Source: Bufo bufo (taxonomy: Eukaryota; Chordata; Amphibia; Anura; Bufonidae). From it: DNA of 64,000 bases. The notes under the pieces are model-generated. The model did no database searches and had not been told where the DNA came from. It saw nothing but the letters and a program-made list of their open reading frames with translations. This document shows, piece after piece, positions 46,741-58,205 of the stretch. Within the stretch, counting starts at the first letter, position 1. Each line of letters opens with the position of its first letter. The stretch covers positions 342,705,010-342,769,009 of the forward strand of contig NC_053392.1 in NCBI RefSeq assembly GCF_905171765.1. The letters run 5' to 3'. The position numbers were made by a program, and so were the translations under genes.

Positions 46741-47628
46741 GTGGACATGTAATGATTTGATTGCATAAACTGTATTACTGGTGTTCTGTTAGCTCAAAGT
46801 TCACTCATTGCTAAAAAATAGTATACACAGACAATGTAATCAAAAGAGTAATGTGAAGAAGAAGGCAACAGTAGTATACTGTATATTCTTTCAAAGATGA
46901 TTTTTATTAGGATTTTTCAATGTAAACTTACATTTAAAACATTAAAGTATGTTTATGTAAATACAAGCAATAAAGAATAATTTGCAAACGTTTCCAGTTA
47001 CATCAAATGTATCTTCTACATAAAAACTGAAGCCAGAACTGCCTATAAATTGAACTCAAATTGCTTATGTTCCTAAGATAATAGCAAAAGTATTCTGAAG
47101 CTACCTTCTGTTAAGATCGCCTTAGCTAAATATGTACAAAAGTAGGGGCAGGTCCTCATTTACCTGACGGAGGCCAAACGAGTGTCTTTTTGGGCTTTGT
47201 TGGGGTGGTGTGAATATTTTTTCTTAAACAAAACACAGCAGACTGTATTTTTCTATATAGTGGGTCACTACAAACACATATACCGCGTGGTATACTTTTT
47301 TCTTGACATTGCGGCCAATGGGTGATATATATCCCCATATGGATATATAGTGGCACATGACAGAGCCTCTTATTGTAGGCATATTTCAGGGAATATTCCC
47401 AATAAATGCCTCTGAAATAAGGCTCTGATGATATGGGAACGTAGCATTAGATAAATGTTGCCCCTTCCCACTGATTCAGCAGGATTGGCCAACAATCTAA
47501 TGTGTATAGAGGAAATCATATGCTCTAATTATCTGCTATGAGGGGAAACAGTGACTGGACGTGTTGGACACTGGCAGTCACCTTCCTCCCCTCAATGTAG
47601 CAATAACATGCATAGTCTGCATATATGA
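46741..47628. other. Unclassified sequence
   Basis: AT-rich, no supported gene. 47460-47600 (GGCCAACAATCTAATGTGTA) resembles text at 31470 and 55790 and is probably a dispersed repeat fragment. Confidence 0.4.
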
Positions 47629-47876
47629 AAAGTAATATAAGGAAGTATTACTTTACTGAGAGAGTAGTGGATGCATGGAATAGCCTTCCTGCAGAAGTGG
47701 TAGCTGCAAATACAGTGAAGGGGTTTAAGCATGCATGGGATAGGCATAAGGCCATCCTTCATATAAGATAGGGCCGGGGGCTATCCATAGTATTCAGTAT
47801 ATTGGGCAGACTAGATGGGCCAAATGGTTCTTATCTGCCGACACATTCTATGTTTCTATGTTTCTATGTTTCTATG
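47629..47876 (+). mobile_element. CR1-like LINE 3' end, copy 2
   Basis: Very close to 29092-29350. It encodes KYYFTERVVDAWNSLPAEVV with the Trp codon intact, then KGFKHAWDRHKAILHI, a short 3' untranslated region and the ATTCTATG plus TTTCTATG x3 tail. It begins later than copy 1, so each is independently 5'-truncated. Confidence 0.85.
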
Positions 47877-47922
47877 AAGAAGCATGTTTGGGTGATTTGG
47901 GGAGATATCCATCTAAAGTTGG

Positions 47923-48983
47923 TGTGACGAATATCGCACCTCACGGCTCTGCCTGACGTCAACCACGTCGAGCTCACAAGATACGGTATAGTCACTGGTT
48001 ACCAAGACGTGATGTTACGCGCTCCTGGGGAGTATGTAAGGTCCACTTGGTACAGTTTACACATATGCCTCCTGTCCACGCGGGCACAGAAAGGCCACAA
48101 GCTGAGGGAGACTTTTCACTGCCCCAGTGAAACAGCGCTTTCTCAGCCCGGGAAGACTGTCACCAGTTTCTCGTTTGATATAAGCCCGGTCAGCTAACGG
48201 GATTATATAGGGTGAGAAACCAACCCGCAGTAGCGTATATAACTGTGCCGAAACACGGACGTGGGAATTCGTGGATCAAGATACCAGAACAGCACAAGAT
48301 TAAATTATATATTTAATTGCCTTAACCTGTTTGGGACACTGTCACGGCTGTATGTGAGCAACAATAGTATACACAGTAAAGAGCTACTGACCGGACCCAA
48401 ACTAGGGAGGATAAAGGGTGACCCCTGTCCGACCCTCAAAGCTCTCCCTATGCTGCTAAAGCACATGCCCGGATCCAAATGGCGGAACGAGGCATGCCCA
48501 CGTGCCTAAGACTGATGACCACTGTAACCCCTACAATAGTGGAAGGGGCACGGCCACCGGTGCCCTACTCAGTATATGGAGGGAACCGTGGCCACCTCAG
48601 ATCCAGTCAGAAAATAATCAGGAACACAACAATGTCTGTACACTTAGCTGAAGGTGTTGCAGCCGCAGAGAAGACGGATCCAAGGACAGCTGGCAATATC
48701 CGGAGTGCTTGCTGCAGCAGAACACAGGTCCAGTGAACTGATAGCTACAAGTGAAGATACTAAAGCAAGAGCTACAACTGAAATGAGAACTATAATCCAC
48801 GCCCTACAATAGGAGGAGGGGTGATATAAAGAGAGGGAAATCAAACGCATGAGGAACAGCTGGGAGGAAGGAAACCAAAAGTAAACAGAGCAGTGAGAAC
48901 TCCTCCCAGCTCTAGTAGTGACATCATCACAGGGGTGGAGAAACAGAGCTGTGAGAACGTCCCAAAGCTCTGGTAGTGACAGA
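47923..48983 (+). other. GC-richer LTR-like block, unproven
   Basis: Starts TGTGACGAATATCGCACCTC, has a TATA-like GATTATATAGGGTGAG at 48201 and ends near GGTAGTGACA, so the TG...CA outline would suit a solo LTR of about 1 kb. No primer-binding site, polypurine tract, second copy or duplication was found. Short frames on both strands have no known motif. Could be another repeat or host DNA. Confidence 0.3.
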
Positions 48984-51264
48984 CACATGACGTACCGGTA
49001 CGGCATGTTGGCCCGGTACTTAAGGACACATGACGTACGGGTACGTCATGTGTATTTCCGATCACCGCCGGCTAAATGTGCGGGGGGGGGGGGGTCCCCA
49101 AACCGCAAGTCAATTCAGACCTGCGGTTTGCGGCTTTTTATGGTACGGCGGCGGGCGCAGGTGCCATCGGGTCCCCCTGGGGCTGTAGGGGGGACCCGAT
49201 GGCATGGAAAGCAGCGCGATGCCTTCCTGAGGCATCGGCGCAGCCTTCCTGTGATGAGCCTGTGAGATCCAGCCCCCTGGATCTTACAGGCCGGAAGCTG
49301 TATGAGTAATACTCACTGTATTACTCATACAGCCAATGCATTCCAATACAGAAGTATTGGAATGCATTTTAAAGGATTAGACCCCCAAAAAATAAAGTTC
49401 CAAAGTGGACAAAAAAGAAAGTGAGAAAAAAAGTAGAAAAAATAAAGTTTTCCCCCCAAAAAATTTAATGTTTCAAGTAAAAATAAACAAAAACGTCATT
49501 TTCCCCAAATACAGTTTAAAAAAATTGGTAAAAAATAGGGGAATATTAGGTATTGCCACGTCCGTATCGACCGGCTCTATAAACATATCACATGACCTAA
49601 CCCCTCAGATGAACACAGTAAAAAATAAAAAATTAAAACTGTAATAAATAAAAAAAAATTTGTCATCTTACATCACAAAAAGTACAACAGCAAGCGATCA
49701 AAAAGGCGTATGCCCACCAAAATAGTACCAATCTAACCGTCACCTCATCCCACTAAAAATGAGCCCCTAGCTGAGACAATAGCCCAATTTTTAAAAAAAA
49801 ATATGGCTCAGAATATGGAGACACTAAAACATAATTTTTTGGGGTTTTAAAAAAGCTGTTATTGTGTAAAACTTATATAAATAAATAAAAGTATACCTAT
49901 TAGGTATCACCGCGTCCGTATCGACCGGCTCTATAAAAATATCACATGACCTAACCCCTCAAATAAATACAGTAAAAAATAAAAAATAAAAACTGTGCTA
50001 AATAAGCAATTTTTTGGTCACCTTACATCACAAAAAGTGTAATAGCAAGCGATCAAAAAGTCATATGCACCCCAAAATAGTGCCAATCAAACTGTCATCT
50101 CATCCCGCAAAAAATGAGACCCTACCTAAGATAATCTCCAGAAAACTGCAAAAACTATGGCTCTCAGAATATGGAGACACTAAAACACCATTACTTTTTT
50201 TGTTTCAAAAATTAAATCATTGTGTAAAACTTACATAAATAAAAAAAAGTATACATATTAGGTATCGCCTCATCCGTAATAACTCGCTCTATAAAAATAT
50301 CACATGACCTAACCCCTCAGGTGAATACCGTAAAAAAAATTAAAATAAAAACGGTGTAAAAAAAAAGCCATTTTTTGTCACCTTACATCACAAAAAGTGT
50401 AATAGCAAGCGATCAAAAAGTCATATGCACCCCAAAATAGTGCCAATCAAACCGTCATCACATCCCGCAAAAATAATACCCTACCCAAGATAATCGCCAA
50501 AAAACTGAAAAAACTCTGGCTCTCAGAATATGGAAACACTAAAACATGATTTTTTTTTGTTTCAAAAATGAAATCATTGTGTAAAACTTACATAAATAAA
50601 AAAAAGTATACATATTGGGTATCGCCGCGTCCGTGACAACCTGGTCTATACAAATAACACATGATCTAACCTGTCAGATGAATGTTGTAAATAACAAAAC
50701 ATAAAAACGGTTCCAAAACAGCTACTTCTTGTTACTTTGCCTCACAAAAAGTGTAATATAGAGCAACCAAAAATTTTTGGGTGGTTTCTATGTAAGCCTC
50801 ACAAAGTGACTTCAGACCTGAACTGGTCCTTGAAAAGTAGGTTTTTGAAAATTTCTGAAAAATTTTAAGATTTGCTTCTAAACTTCTAAGCCTTGTAACA
50901 TCCCCAAAAAATGAAAAGTCATTCCCAAAATAATCCAAACATGAAGTAGACATATGGGGAATGTAAAGTAATAACTATTTTTGTAGGTATTACTATGTAT
51001 TATAGAAGTAGAGAAATTGAAACTTGGAAATTTGCTAATTTTTCTAAATTTTTGGCAAATTTGGTATTTTTTTATAAATAAAAATGAATTTTTTTACTCC
51101 ATTTTACCAGTGTCATGAAGTACAATATGTGACGAAAAAACTATTTCAGAATGGCCTGGATAAGTCAAAGCGTTTTAAAGTTATTAACACATAAAGTGAC
51201 ACTGGTCAGATTTGCAAAAAATGGCCTGGTCCTTAAGGTGAAAATGAGCCCGGTCCCTAAGGGG
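48984..51264 (+). mobile_element. piggyBac non-autonomous derivative, third copy
   Basis: The right end CCGGTCCCTAAGGGG is followed by TTAA at 51265-51268. The left end starts within ACATGACGTACCGGTACGG without a clear TTAA. The interior matches 34704-37556: palindromic GTACCGGTAC pair, GACCTGCGGTTTGCGGC, CTGTATGAGTAATACTCAC, then four ~356-bp units with TCTATAAAAATATCACATGA-like text (49570, 49926, 50285, 50641). No transposase. Confidence 0.85.
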
Positions 51265-51289
51265 TTAAGGGTGTACTATATATATAGCA

Positions 51290-51780
51290 CTATACACACA
51301 AAGAATATATACAGTGGGCTGAGGTTGCAAATACAGGTGATGTGGTAATGCTTTGGGTGTCTTAAATTAGGGCCCTAACCCCTGAAGACGCCGGTAATCG
51401 GCGAAACATGTCGGGGGGGCAGTGAGGAGCTTTAGTTTCAATACAGCACATTGATGCAGCCAGTCTTACAGGAAGTAACACAGTGCCCATACTATTACTG
51501 GCAGCGCGCAGCCAGAAAGGCACTAGTGCGATCTACCCTGGACCAGTATATTTAGTTAGGAGATCCCTAATAGGAAACAGACATACACTAATGGCTGCGA
51601 TGTACTGGAATTTTAAATATGTAGCTAGTAACTAGCATTATAATGAGTATAACAATAAAGGTTAAGTTTTAGGAATAGAGGTAGGTGTAGGATTAATAGG
51701 TGTTAAGCAGTCCTAGGGACACCAGTTAATGTTTATTGTATAAAACACCGCATCCTGACACTAAAAGGGAAAGTCTAGTT
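51290..51780 (+). mobile_element. PLE terminal-repeat-like segment
   Basis: Holds a hammerhead-like core and lies beside a piggyBac copy. No PLE coding sequence is attached; assignment rests on similarity of layout to the terminal regions at 13-19 kb and 63 kb. Confidence 0.45.
51371..51420 (+). ncRNA. Hammerhead-like motif, GUC site
   Basis: Core CTGAAGA at 51382-51388, one extra C, stem II GCCG / CGGC with loop GTAAT, GAA at 51403-51405, stem III AC AT GT, C at 51412. Stem I is only CCC / GGG near the core. The extra base beside stem II is shared in kind with two other motifs in the window. Confidence 0.55.
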
Positions 51781-51810
51781 TTTTGAATGTCTTACATAAT
51801 ATGTGACTAA

Positions 51811-52630
51811 TTAAAGGAAGTCTTTCACCTAAAATGACAATTATACACCACAAACATCATGATATCCATTACATTCCCCATATTATAATTTTACCTTTCA
51901 TATTGCTGTCCATCGCCTATTTTCTCTTAAAAAACGTTTTTATTCCATATGCTAATTAGGTTCTTAAGGTGCCCAGGGGTGGCGTTTATGCAGCCGGTGC
52001 CCAGGCCCCACGGAGCTGTTCTAATCAAACCCCTCCCCTTTCACCCCTCTGGCCCGCTCTAGGTTCTTCAGATTCCATCCTCCTGTCATTGACAAATCCG
52101 GCGCCTGCGCCGTTCAACATAATCCTTGCGCCTGCGTACTCCATTACCCACTAGGGCAGAGGGAGCAGAGCGTTTAATGTGCATGCGCAGGCCCGTACCT
52201 CCCGATCTAGCCAGCGGAAGTAAACTGCCGCAAGATCGGGATGTACGGGACGGCACATGCGCATTAAACGCTCTGCTGCCTCTGCCCATAGTGGGTAATG
52301 GAGTGCGCAGGCATGAGGATTATGTTGAACGGCGCAGGCGCCGGATTTGTCAATGATGGGAGGATGGAATCTGAAGAACCTATGGCGGGCCAAAGGGGTG
52401 AAAGGGGAGGGGTTTGATTTGAACAGCGCCGTGGGGCCTGGGCACCGGCCGCATAAACGCCGCCCCTGGGCACCTTAAGAACCTAATTAGCATATAGAAT
52501 AAAACCGTTTTTAAGAGAAAATAGGCGATGGACAGCAATATAAAAGGCAAGATTATAATATGGGGAATGTAATGGATATCATGATGTTTGTGGTGGATAA
52601 TGGTCATTTTAGGTGAAACACTCCCTTTAA
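51811..52630. mobile_element. 820-bp foldback element, ~400-bp arms, TTAA ends
   Basis: Starts TTAAAGGAAGTCTTTCACCT at 51811 and ends with the inverse GGTGAAACACTCCCTTTAA at 52630. Nearly the whole length is one palindrome centred near 52220: CGGCGCCTGCGCCGTTCAAC faces GTTGAACGGCGCAGGCGCCG, and CTAATTAGG faces CCTAATTAG. The unpaired centre is about 25 bp. Mirror frames on both strands are a by-product of symmetry. Possibly a TTAA-class (piggyBac-type) foldback MITE. Confidence 0.9.
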
Positions 52631-52699
52631 GTGTTCTTGCATGGGCAAGACCACTTATTGTTATCTCACATATATATTCTTATTATTATAGCCAAATTT

Positions 52700-53640
52700 A
52701 CCACCCTAACTCCTCCCACAGTTTTTACACTACATAGGCAGTAATATATAAAAACGTGCGGATTGTTCCCGATTGGTGTGCTATTTCTTAGTGGAACATT
52801 TCGCTAAATGGTTCACAAAATATCGGCATTTTTGTGGCGAAATTGGTCCCATAGGAATGAATGGCGGAATGTTCAAAACTACAGTGGGAGCTGACAAAAG
52901 CTAGAGTGTGAGCTGAAAAATCAGGACATGATTTCTAAACTGCCACCACTCCCTCATTTTCAAGCCCACCTACACAAATCTTATATCAAAACGTTCAGCT
53001 ATCCCTGCTGCCATTAAAAATGTCTAATGTCTACAGCTAAGCCATAGTCCTGATAGTTTTCTCAATATGACCATTTGTTTGAGACTCACGCCGCCAATTG
53101 ACATTCATTGAAACTCCCCCCTAGCCACCTCAAATTTGAAGGGCAATTTCTAAACTGCGACTGTGCCTTTATTTTTAACATTTCAGAGACATACTATGCC
53201 TCAAAATCTAGGTCTGTGTCTTGTGATTCTCACAATATAAAGCTTTTCGGTGTAGGATTTATAATTTTTTAACTACAACCGTTTGAAGATGGCAACCGCA
53301 AGTGAGCAAGTTGGAGCAGTTTGTTTTTAACCGCTCTTCTCTGCCCTTGCTGTAGAGTGAGTTGCCATAGCAACCCAGGTGTGTGAGCAGCCAGCAGAGT
53401 GACAAAAGCTAGAGTGTGAGCTGAAAAATCAGGACATGATTTCTAAACTGCCACCACTCCCTCATTTAAAGCCCACCTACACAAATCGTCTGCTAATGTT
53501 TTTATAAATGTATGTTTTAATGTAACTGTGGAGCACTTTGGGCAACAACATTGCAATTAAATGTGCTATATAAATAAATAAAAGTTGAAATGCATTTCTC
53601 ACTCTATCAAGCTTGCCATGTGCACTTTTTAAATTTGATC
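52700..53640. repeat. Repeat with a ~90-bp direct duplication 510 bp apart
   Basis: GACAAAAGCTAGAGTGTGAG through CCCACCTACACAAATC occurs at 52892-52982 and 53402-53488. The stretch between has no gene. 53500-53590 ends in GTGCTATATAAATAAATAAA, a retroposon-like tail. Confidence 0.75.
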
Positions 53641-54879
53641 AATCAATTGGTTAGTGTCATATTTACTATCTTTACTCACTCCAAACACTCCACACAGTTA
53701 CCCTGCCCACACCATAAAGTTACTCTGCCCAGTCCAACCTTTCCACAGTTACTCCGGCCACATTAACAAAAAACAACAACAAAAAACACCTGTCTGCAGT
53801 CCCGCCATTCCAGCATTGCTGCCCTGTTGCCAGATACTTCTGATCCCAGCTGGACCACAAGTGGATTCATCCCATGACCGCTGCAGCCAATCACTAGCCT
53901 CAGAGGTCATATGTGCTTGATCAGCACTTCACTGCTGGTGATGGTGGGTTTTTTTTATGGGTCAAACCTTCCAATCATTGGGGTTGCCCTAGAACAACCC
54001 CTTTAACGTATATTTACTCTGAAATTGAATGCTGCATTCAGTCAGTTGGATTTCCAGGCAAACCACCAAATCATTATTTTTCTATCACTCCACAGCTTAG
54101 TTGTCAGGTGGCAGCACAAAGGAGGGAAACCCAGTGAGATGATACTTTGGGTAATATCAGGAAAGTGTGTTCTATATTGACGTACTGGAGTTTATTAGCA
54201 CTTGTGAGATTTTAAACTCAAGTAAACAAAAACATATATGGTATTTTTACCCAAGAAAAGCCCATAATACAAGAATAAAAGAGCAGCCTGTTCCCAGAGA
54301 TCAGGAAACACTGCTTAAAAAAAAGCAGATAGTATAAAGAAACTGGACTGACCAGTTTGTTTTTTTCTCCACTGTTCAGCGGCTCACAAAATTTGAATCT
54401 ACAGCATATAGTAAAGGATTGGAAGAAATGACCTCAGAAATGCAACGGGTGCTCCTGAAAAACTTACAATGTGTTCCAGATTAAACACAATCTCAGGGTT
54501 GTGCTAAAACATTGTGTCAGCCCCTGCTTTGTGATAAGCAGTGTCAATATTTGCCTGCAAATACAACACATATGCACAGTGACAGCTATTGTATCTGAAA
54601 TACGTTTTTTTTTTTTTAACTTCTCCATTTGACAAAGTCATTTATCCAAAGTACTTTGTCCATAATTTTTTTTTAGCAAATTAGAATTCTGAATGTCTGT
54701 ATTTGCGTGGTTCTGCATTTTGGTAACTATGTTATACTGGGGCATATCTGCTAATGCTAAGACTAACACATTGCTATAACAGCCATTTCCTAATATCCCA
54801 TGAACATTGTACCTTGTGGTAGATGCAGCACTAGACTATTTCCATCAGTCCCATAGACATTGAATGGAGTGCACTCTAC
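53641..54879. other. Unclassified sequence with a MITE end
   Basis: 53940-54006 ends AGAACAACCCCTTTAA, one end of the TTAAAGGGGTTGT family; the partner is not visible. Elsewhere no supported gene. 54600-54680 is oligo-T rich. Confidence 0.4.
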
Positions 54880-55113
54880 CACTAATTTTTTATTTAGTTT
54901 ATGCACTTATATAGCACTGACATATTCCGCTGTCCCCAATGGGGCTCACAATCTAGTTCCCTATCAGTGTGTCTTTGGAGTGTGGGAGGAAACCCATGCA
55001 AACACGGGGAGAACATACAAACTCCATGCAGATGTTGTCCTTGGTCAGATTCGAACCTAGGACCCCAGTGCTGCAAGGCATCAGTGCTAACCACTAAGCC
55101 ACCATGCTGCCCC
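54880..55113 (-). mobile_element. tRNA-derived SINE
   Basis: Read from 55113 leftward: GGCAGCATGGTGGCTTAGTGG contains a pol III A box (TGGCTTAGTGG), and about 40 bases on lies the B box GGTTCGAATCT. Then comes a body with TTTGTATGTTCTCCCCGTG and TGGGTTTCCTCCCACACTCC, familiar from vertebrate genomes, and a 3' tail GTGAGCCCCATTGGGGACAG ... GTGCTATATAAGTGCATAAA. The tail recurs at 41095-41190. The partner LINE is not determined here. Confidence 0.78.
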
Positions 55114-55242
55114 ACTGAGATGGAATGGGGGACTCCTGTCCCTAGAGATCACCGAGATTCCAGCAGTGATCATACATTTACCACCTATCTGAAATGTGTT
55201 TCATGAGATTACTCCTTTGAAATGTTCTTTTTCTAAGTGCTC

Positions 55243-55535
55243 TTAAAGTGGTTGTCCACCATTTATTAAGTGGTGGCCTGTCCTCAGGAGAAGACAGCTT
55301 TGTCTACTTTGTCATAGACTGAACTCGTCATTGCAGAGCTGCTTCTATTGACTCTAGGAGCAGTGCTGTCATGATGATCTCAGTCCTTTACAAAGTAGAT
55401 GGAGCTCTTGCTTTCAGAGCCGCAGCTATTGCTGAAAAGTTGATCAGCTGGGCTGGCAGACCCACATCGATCAGCTAGTGATAGCCTATCCTGAGAATAA
55501 GCCATCATTTAATAAAAAGTGGACAGCCCCTTTAA
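55243..55535. mobile_element. MITE with TTAAAGTGGTTGTCCACC ends
   Basis: Left TTAAAGTGGTTGTCCACCAT; right, reversed, TTAAAGGGGCTGTCCACTTT. Inner mirrored GGCCTGTCCTCAGG / CCTATCCTGAGAATAAGCC. Non-coding. Confidence 0.82.
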
Positions 55536-57241
55536 TTTTGTTGTCAGCGACAAAAAACTTCCCTCCTGAGATGTATAGTTTAACACTATGTCTATGCAAG
55601 AGATCAGGAGTTCTGTATTGTTATAAAGATATGTTAGAAAATGAATCAGCACAACATTTTGAACCGAAAACGTCATGGTGGACATTCAAATTGACAAGTT
55701 CCACCTTTTAGTTCAGTTGCATTTTTTAAGGTCAATCATATACTTAAGGTAGCTGTTGGTTGACAGCTATTACTACCGATCCCCCCATACACATGGTAAG
55801 AAGCCCCTGCCAGACTACTCTTTGAGCAGCTTATCTGCCTGAGAACAAAAGGATTAGGCAGTTGAAATTCAACATGCTCAATCCTTATCTCTACCAACAC
55901 CTGGAACTGAGAGAGAGTAGGGAGATTCCCATACACATCAGTCACTCCGTCCATCCAAAATTGGCCAGTTCAGCCAATAAACATCCTATGTCTACGGCCA
56001 GCTTAACCAGAGAAAATCTGGTATGTGCTGCCTGATGACCACATTGAAAAAAGGTTGAGGTTGCAAGCATATCCATAACAGTGGCTGAACCTTTACACTC
56101 AAAGCTAGATTTTGACTATCCTGACACCATGGTAGGGGGACAAGAAAGCTGTAGTCTATCTCAGTCTGCATTATTAATCAGATATTTCTAAGGAAATTTT
56201 TTGACATTTTATAAATTAAAATGAACAGAAATCATAGCAGGCAGGACACAATTAAGCATTATTTATGTATTCAATTTAATATGTTTATTCTTTTATTCAT
56301 AATAATCAGTATTTTAGCTTTCAATATTTTATGTTCACTCTAATTAGAAAAAGGGAATTCAGTGTGCCATATTACTCACAATGAAAGTCGGAAAACGTAG
56401 GTAAATTTCAGTTGTTTTTGTGCAATACTCCTAAGGGCCTTTCCACTCCTTCTTAAGTCATTTCCTTTTAATGAAGATATTCTAGTAAAACTGTTGTGAG
56501 AAAACATTGATGTTCCTGGTTTTGTAAGCCCTGAGGTGCCTGAGTGATACAGTCAGCACTTGGGTAATATTTCATGAGTCGCACAGAAAAAGTCTCAATC
56601 TCTGCTTAGGTTAGTTAATACGTATGTTATGTGTCATATCTGAAAGATGAGTCTGCAAAACTGGGAAATCCAGATTTCCACAACAAAGAGGAAGTACTGT
56701 ATGCCTCTGAACACAGACCAAACTTTCTATACTTATTAATTCTATTCTTAGCCAGGAGTACATGATACTTTAAGGAACCAACAATTTGGTCCATAATTAA
56801 TGTTAGGCGCTACAAATAAAATAAATATGAAGGTTTGTTGTATCCTCTACTGTCTCCTGTTTAAAGGCCAAAGCCCATCTGTACTAATAGAGCAATGACT
56901 GAGGCTAGATAAACAACCCTTATGAGTGCTTTTAAATACTTCTCATCTAGTAATCTGCACTCATTACAGGACTTCAGGATTGTAAAAAGACATTAGAGAT
57001 CATTAAATCCTTAACTTAAGTAGTAACATGCATTCCTCGCAGTAAAAGGGAGGGTCCCAGATAATTTATCCCCCACACCACAAACACAACCTCCTAATAA
57101 TAACATGCTTCCTACAACAGCTACCATAAGCCTTTGCACAGCACCCAGTGACAAGAATCAAATTCCAATTATATGCAGGAGGTCAAATGCTGTTGTATGG
57201 AAGGTTGCTGGCGCTGTCATAAATCAGATGTATATATATCG
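55536..57241. other. Unclassified sequence
   Basis: 55740-56000 (CCCCCATACACATGGTAAGA, CCAATAAACATCC) looks like a dispersed repeat related to fragments near 31470 and 47510. 56000-57241 is AT-rich with no supported gene or repeat boundary. Confidence 0.4.
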
Positions 57242-57592
57242 TTAAAGGGGTCATCCAGGATTTTAAGAATTTTGACTAAGAACAGGAAATGGTAAAACAT
57301 AAAAAATAAACATTGCTAAGCGGTTAAATCCCCCACTGCTCCAGTGCCACATCCCCAGTGGACTCAGCGGATCCCCTTGCACACACAGAAGCTTCACCGC
57401 TAAGGCCAGTAACTGGCTGCAGCAGACACGTGAATGATGTATGTACTGTCTTCTCTGCAAGACTGGAAGGGGCCAGCAGAGTGGCAGCACAAGAGTGGTA
57501 GGGGATTTTGTGGTTGCGTAATGTTTATTTTTTATGTTATACAATGTTCTGCTCATAGTCAAGTTTCTTCAAATCATGAACAACCCCTTTAT
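57242..57592. mobile_element. MITE with TTAAAGGGG ends
   Basis: TTAAAGGGGTCATCCAGG at left; right, reversed, TATAAAGGGGTTGTTCATGA. It shares CAGTAACTGGCTG and CTGCTCCAGTGCC with 42262-42500. Non-coding. Confidence 0.75.
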
Positions 57593-57953
57593 AATAAAAT
57601 CAGCAAAAGCCAAAATGAATAATAAATTATTAAGTTCCATTTTAAAACCATACACATTCGATCAAAGTTGGCCAATCCCATCAGTCTTGTCAGAAATGGT
57701 TGAAAAACATTCCCAAGAACACCTGTTGGGTAGGAAGGGATAAGTCATATTATAGGCAATAGTTGTGGAACCAACCAGTTTGACTATGGGCTATGCTGAA
57801 GGTCCCCTGGTATTATGTCTGGTAAAATAAGGGATGGATCAATGATGGAAACACAAGGGACTCCATTATAGTCAGTGTGGGAAAGGTTTTTTGTTGACCA
57901 GCATTTATGACCCAACAAAAGAATCCAACGCAGATTTGAATGCCGCCATAGTT

Positions 57954-58205
57954 AGGCCGTGTTCACATCTGCACTGGATATTTTCATTGTTCTGCTCAAT
58001 TACAGAAGATGAACAATGGAAACAATGGACATGTCGGATTCAGCACATAACTGAAACCAACAGAGCTGAACAGGACCCATTGACCATAATGGGGTCCATT
58101 CAGTTTCCGTTTGGGTGTCCGCTTTGTTAGCAAAAAAAAAAAAGTCCTGCATGCAAGATTTTTTTTGTTCACTCTTTTTGGCGGAATCCGAACATGCCCT
58201 TAGGT
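57954..58205. mobile_element. Probable hAT-type MITE
   Basis: Starts TAGGCCGTGTTCACATCTGC, contains mirrored TTCAGTTTCCGTT and CACATAACTGAAACCAACAG, and ends ATCCGAACATGCCCTTAGGT. The inverse match of the ends is partial. Confidence 0.55.

Noticed and set aside
48644..49309. Frames in GC-rich sequence, some running into the piggyBac end.
   Set aside because: Cross an element boundary and have no motifs.
52086..52607. Mirror frames on both strands with similar peptides.
   Set aside because: Product of the foldback symmetry.
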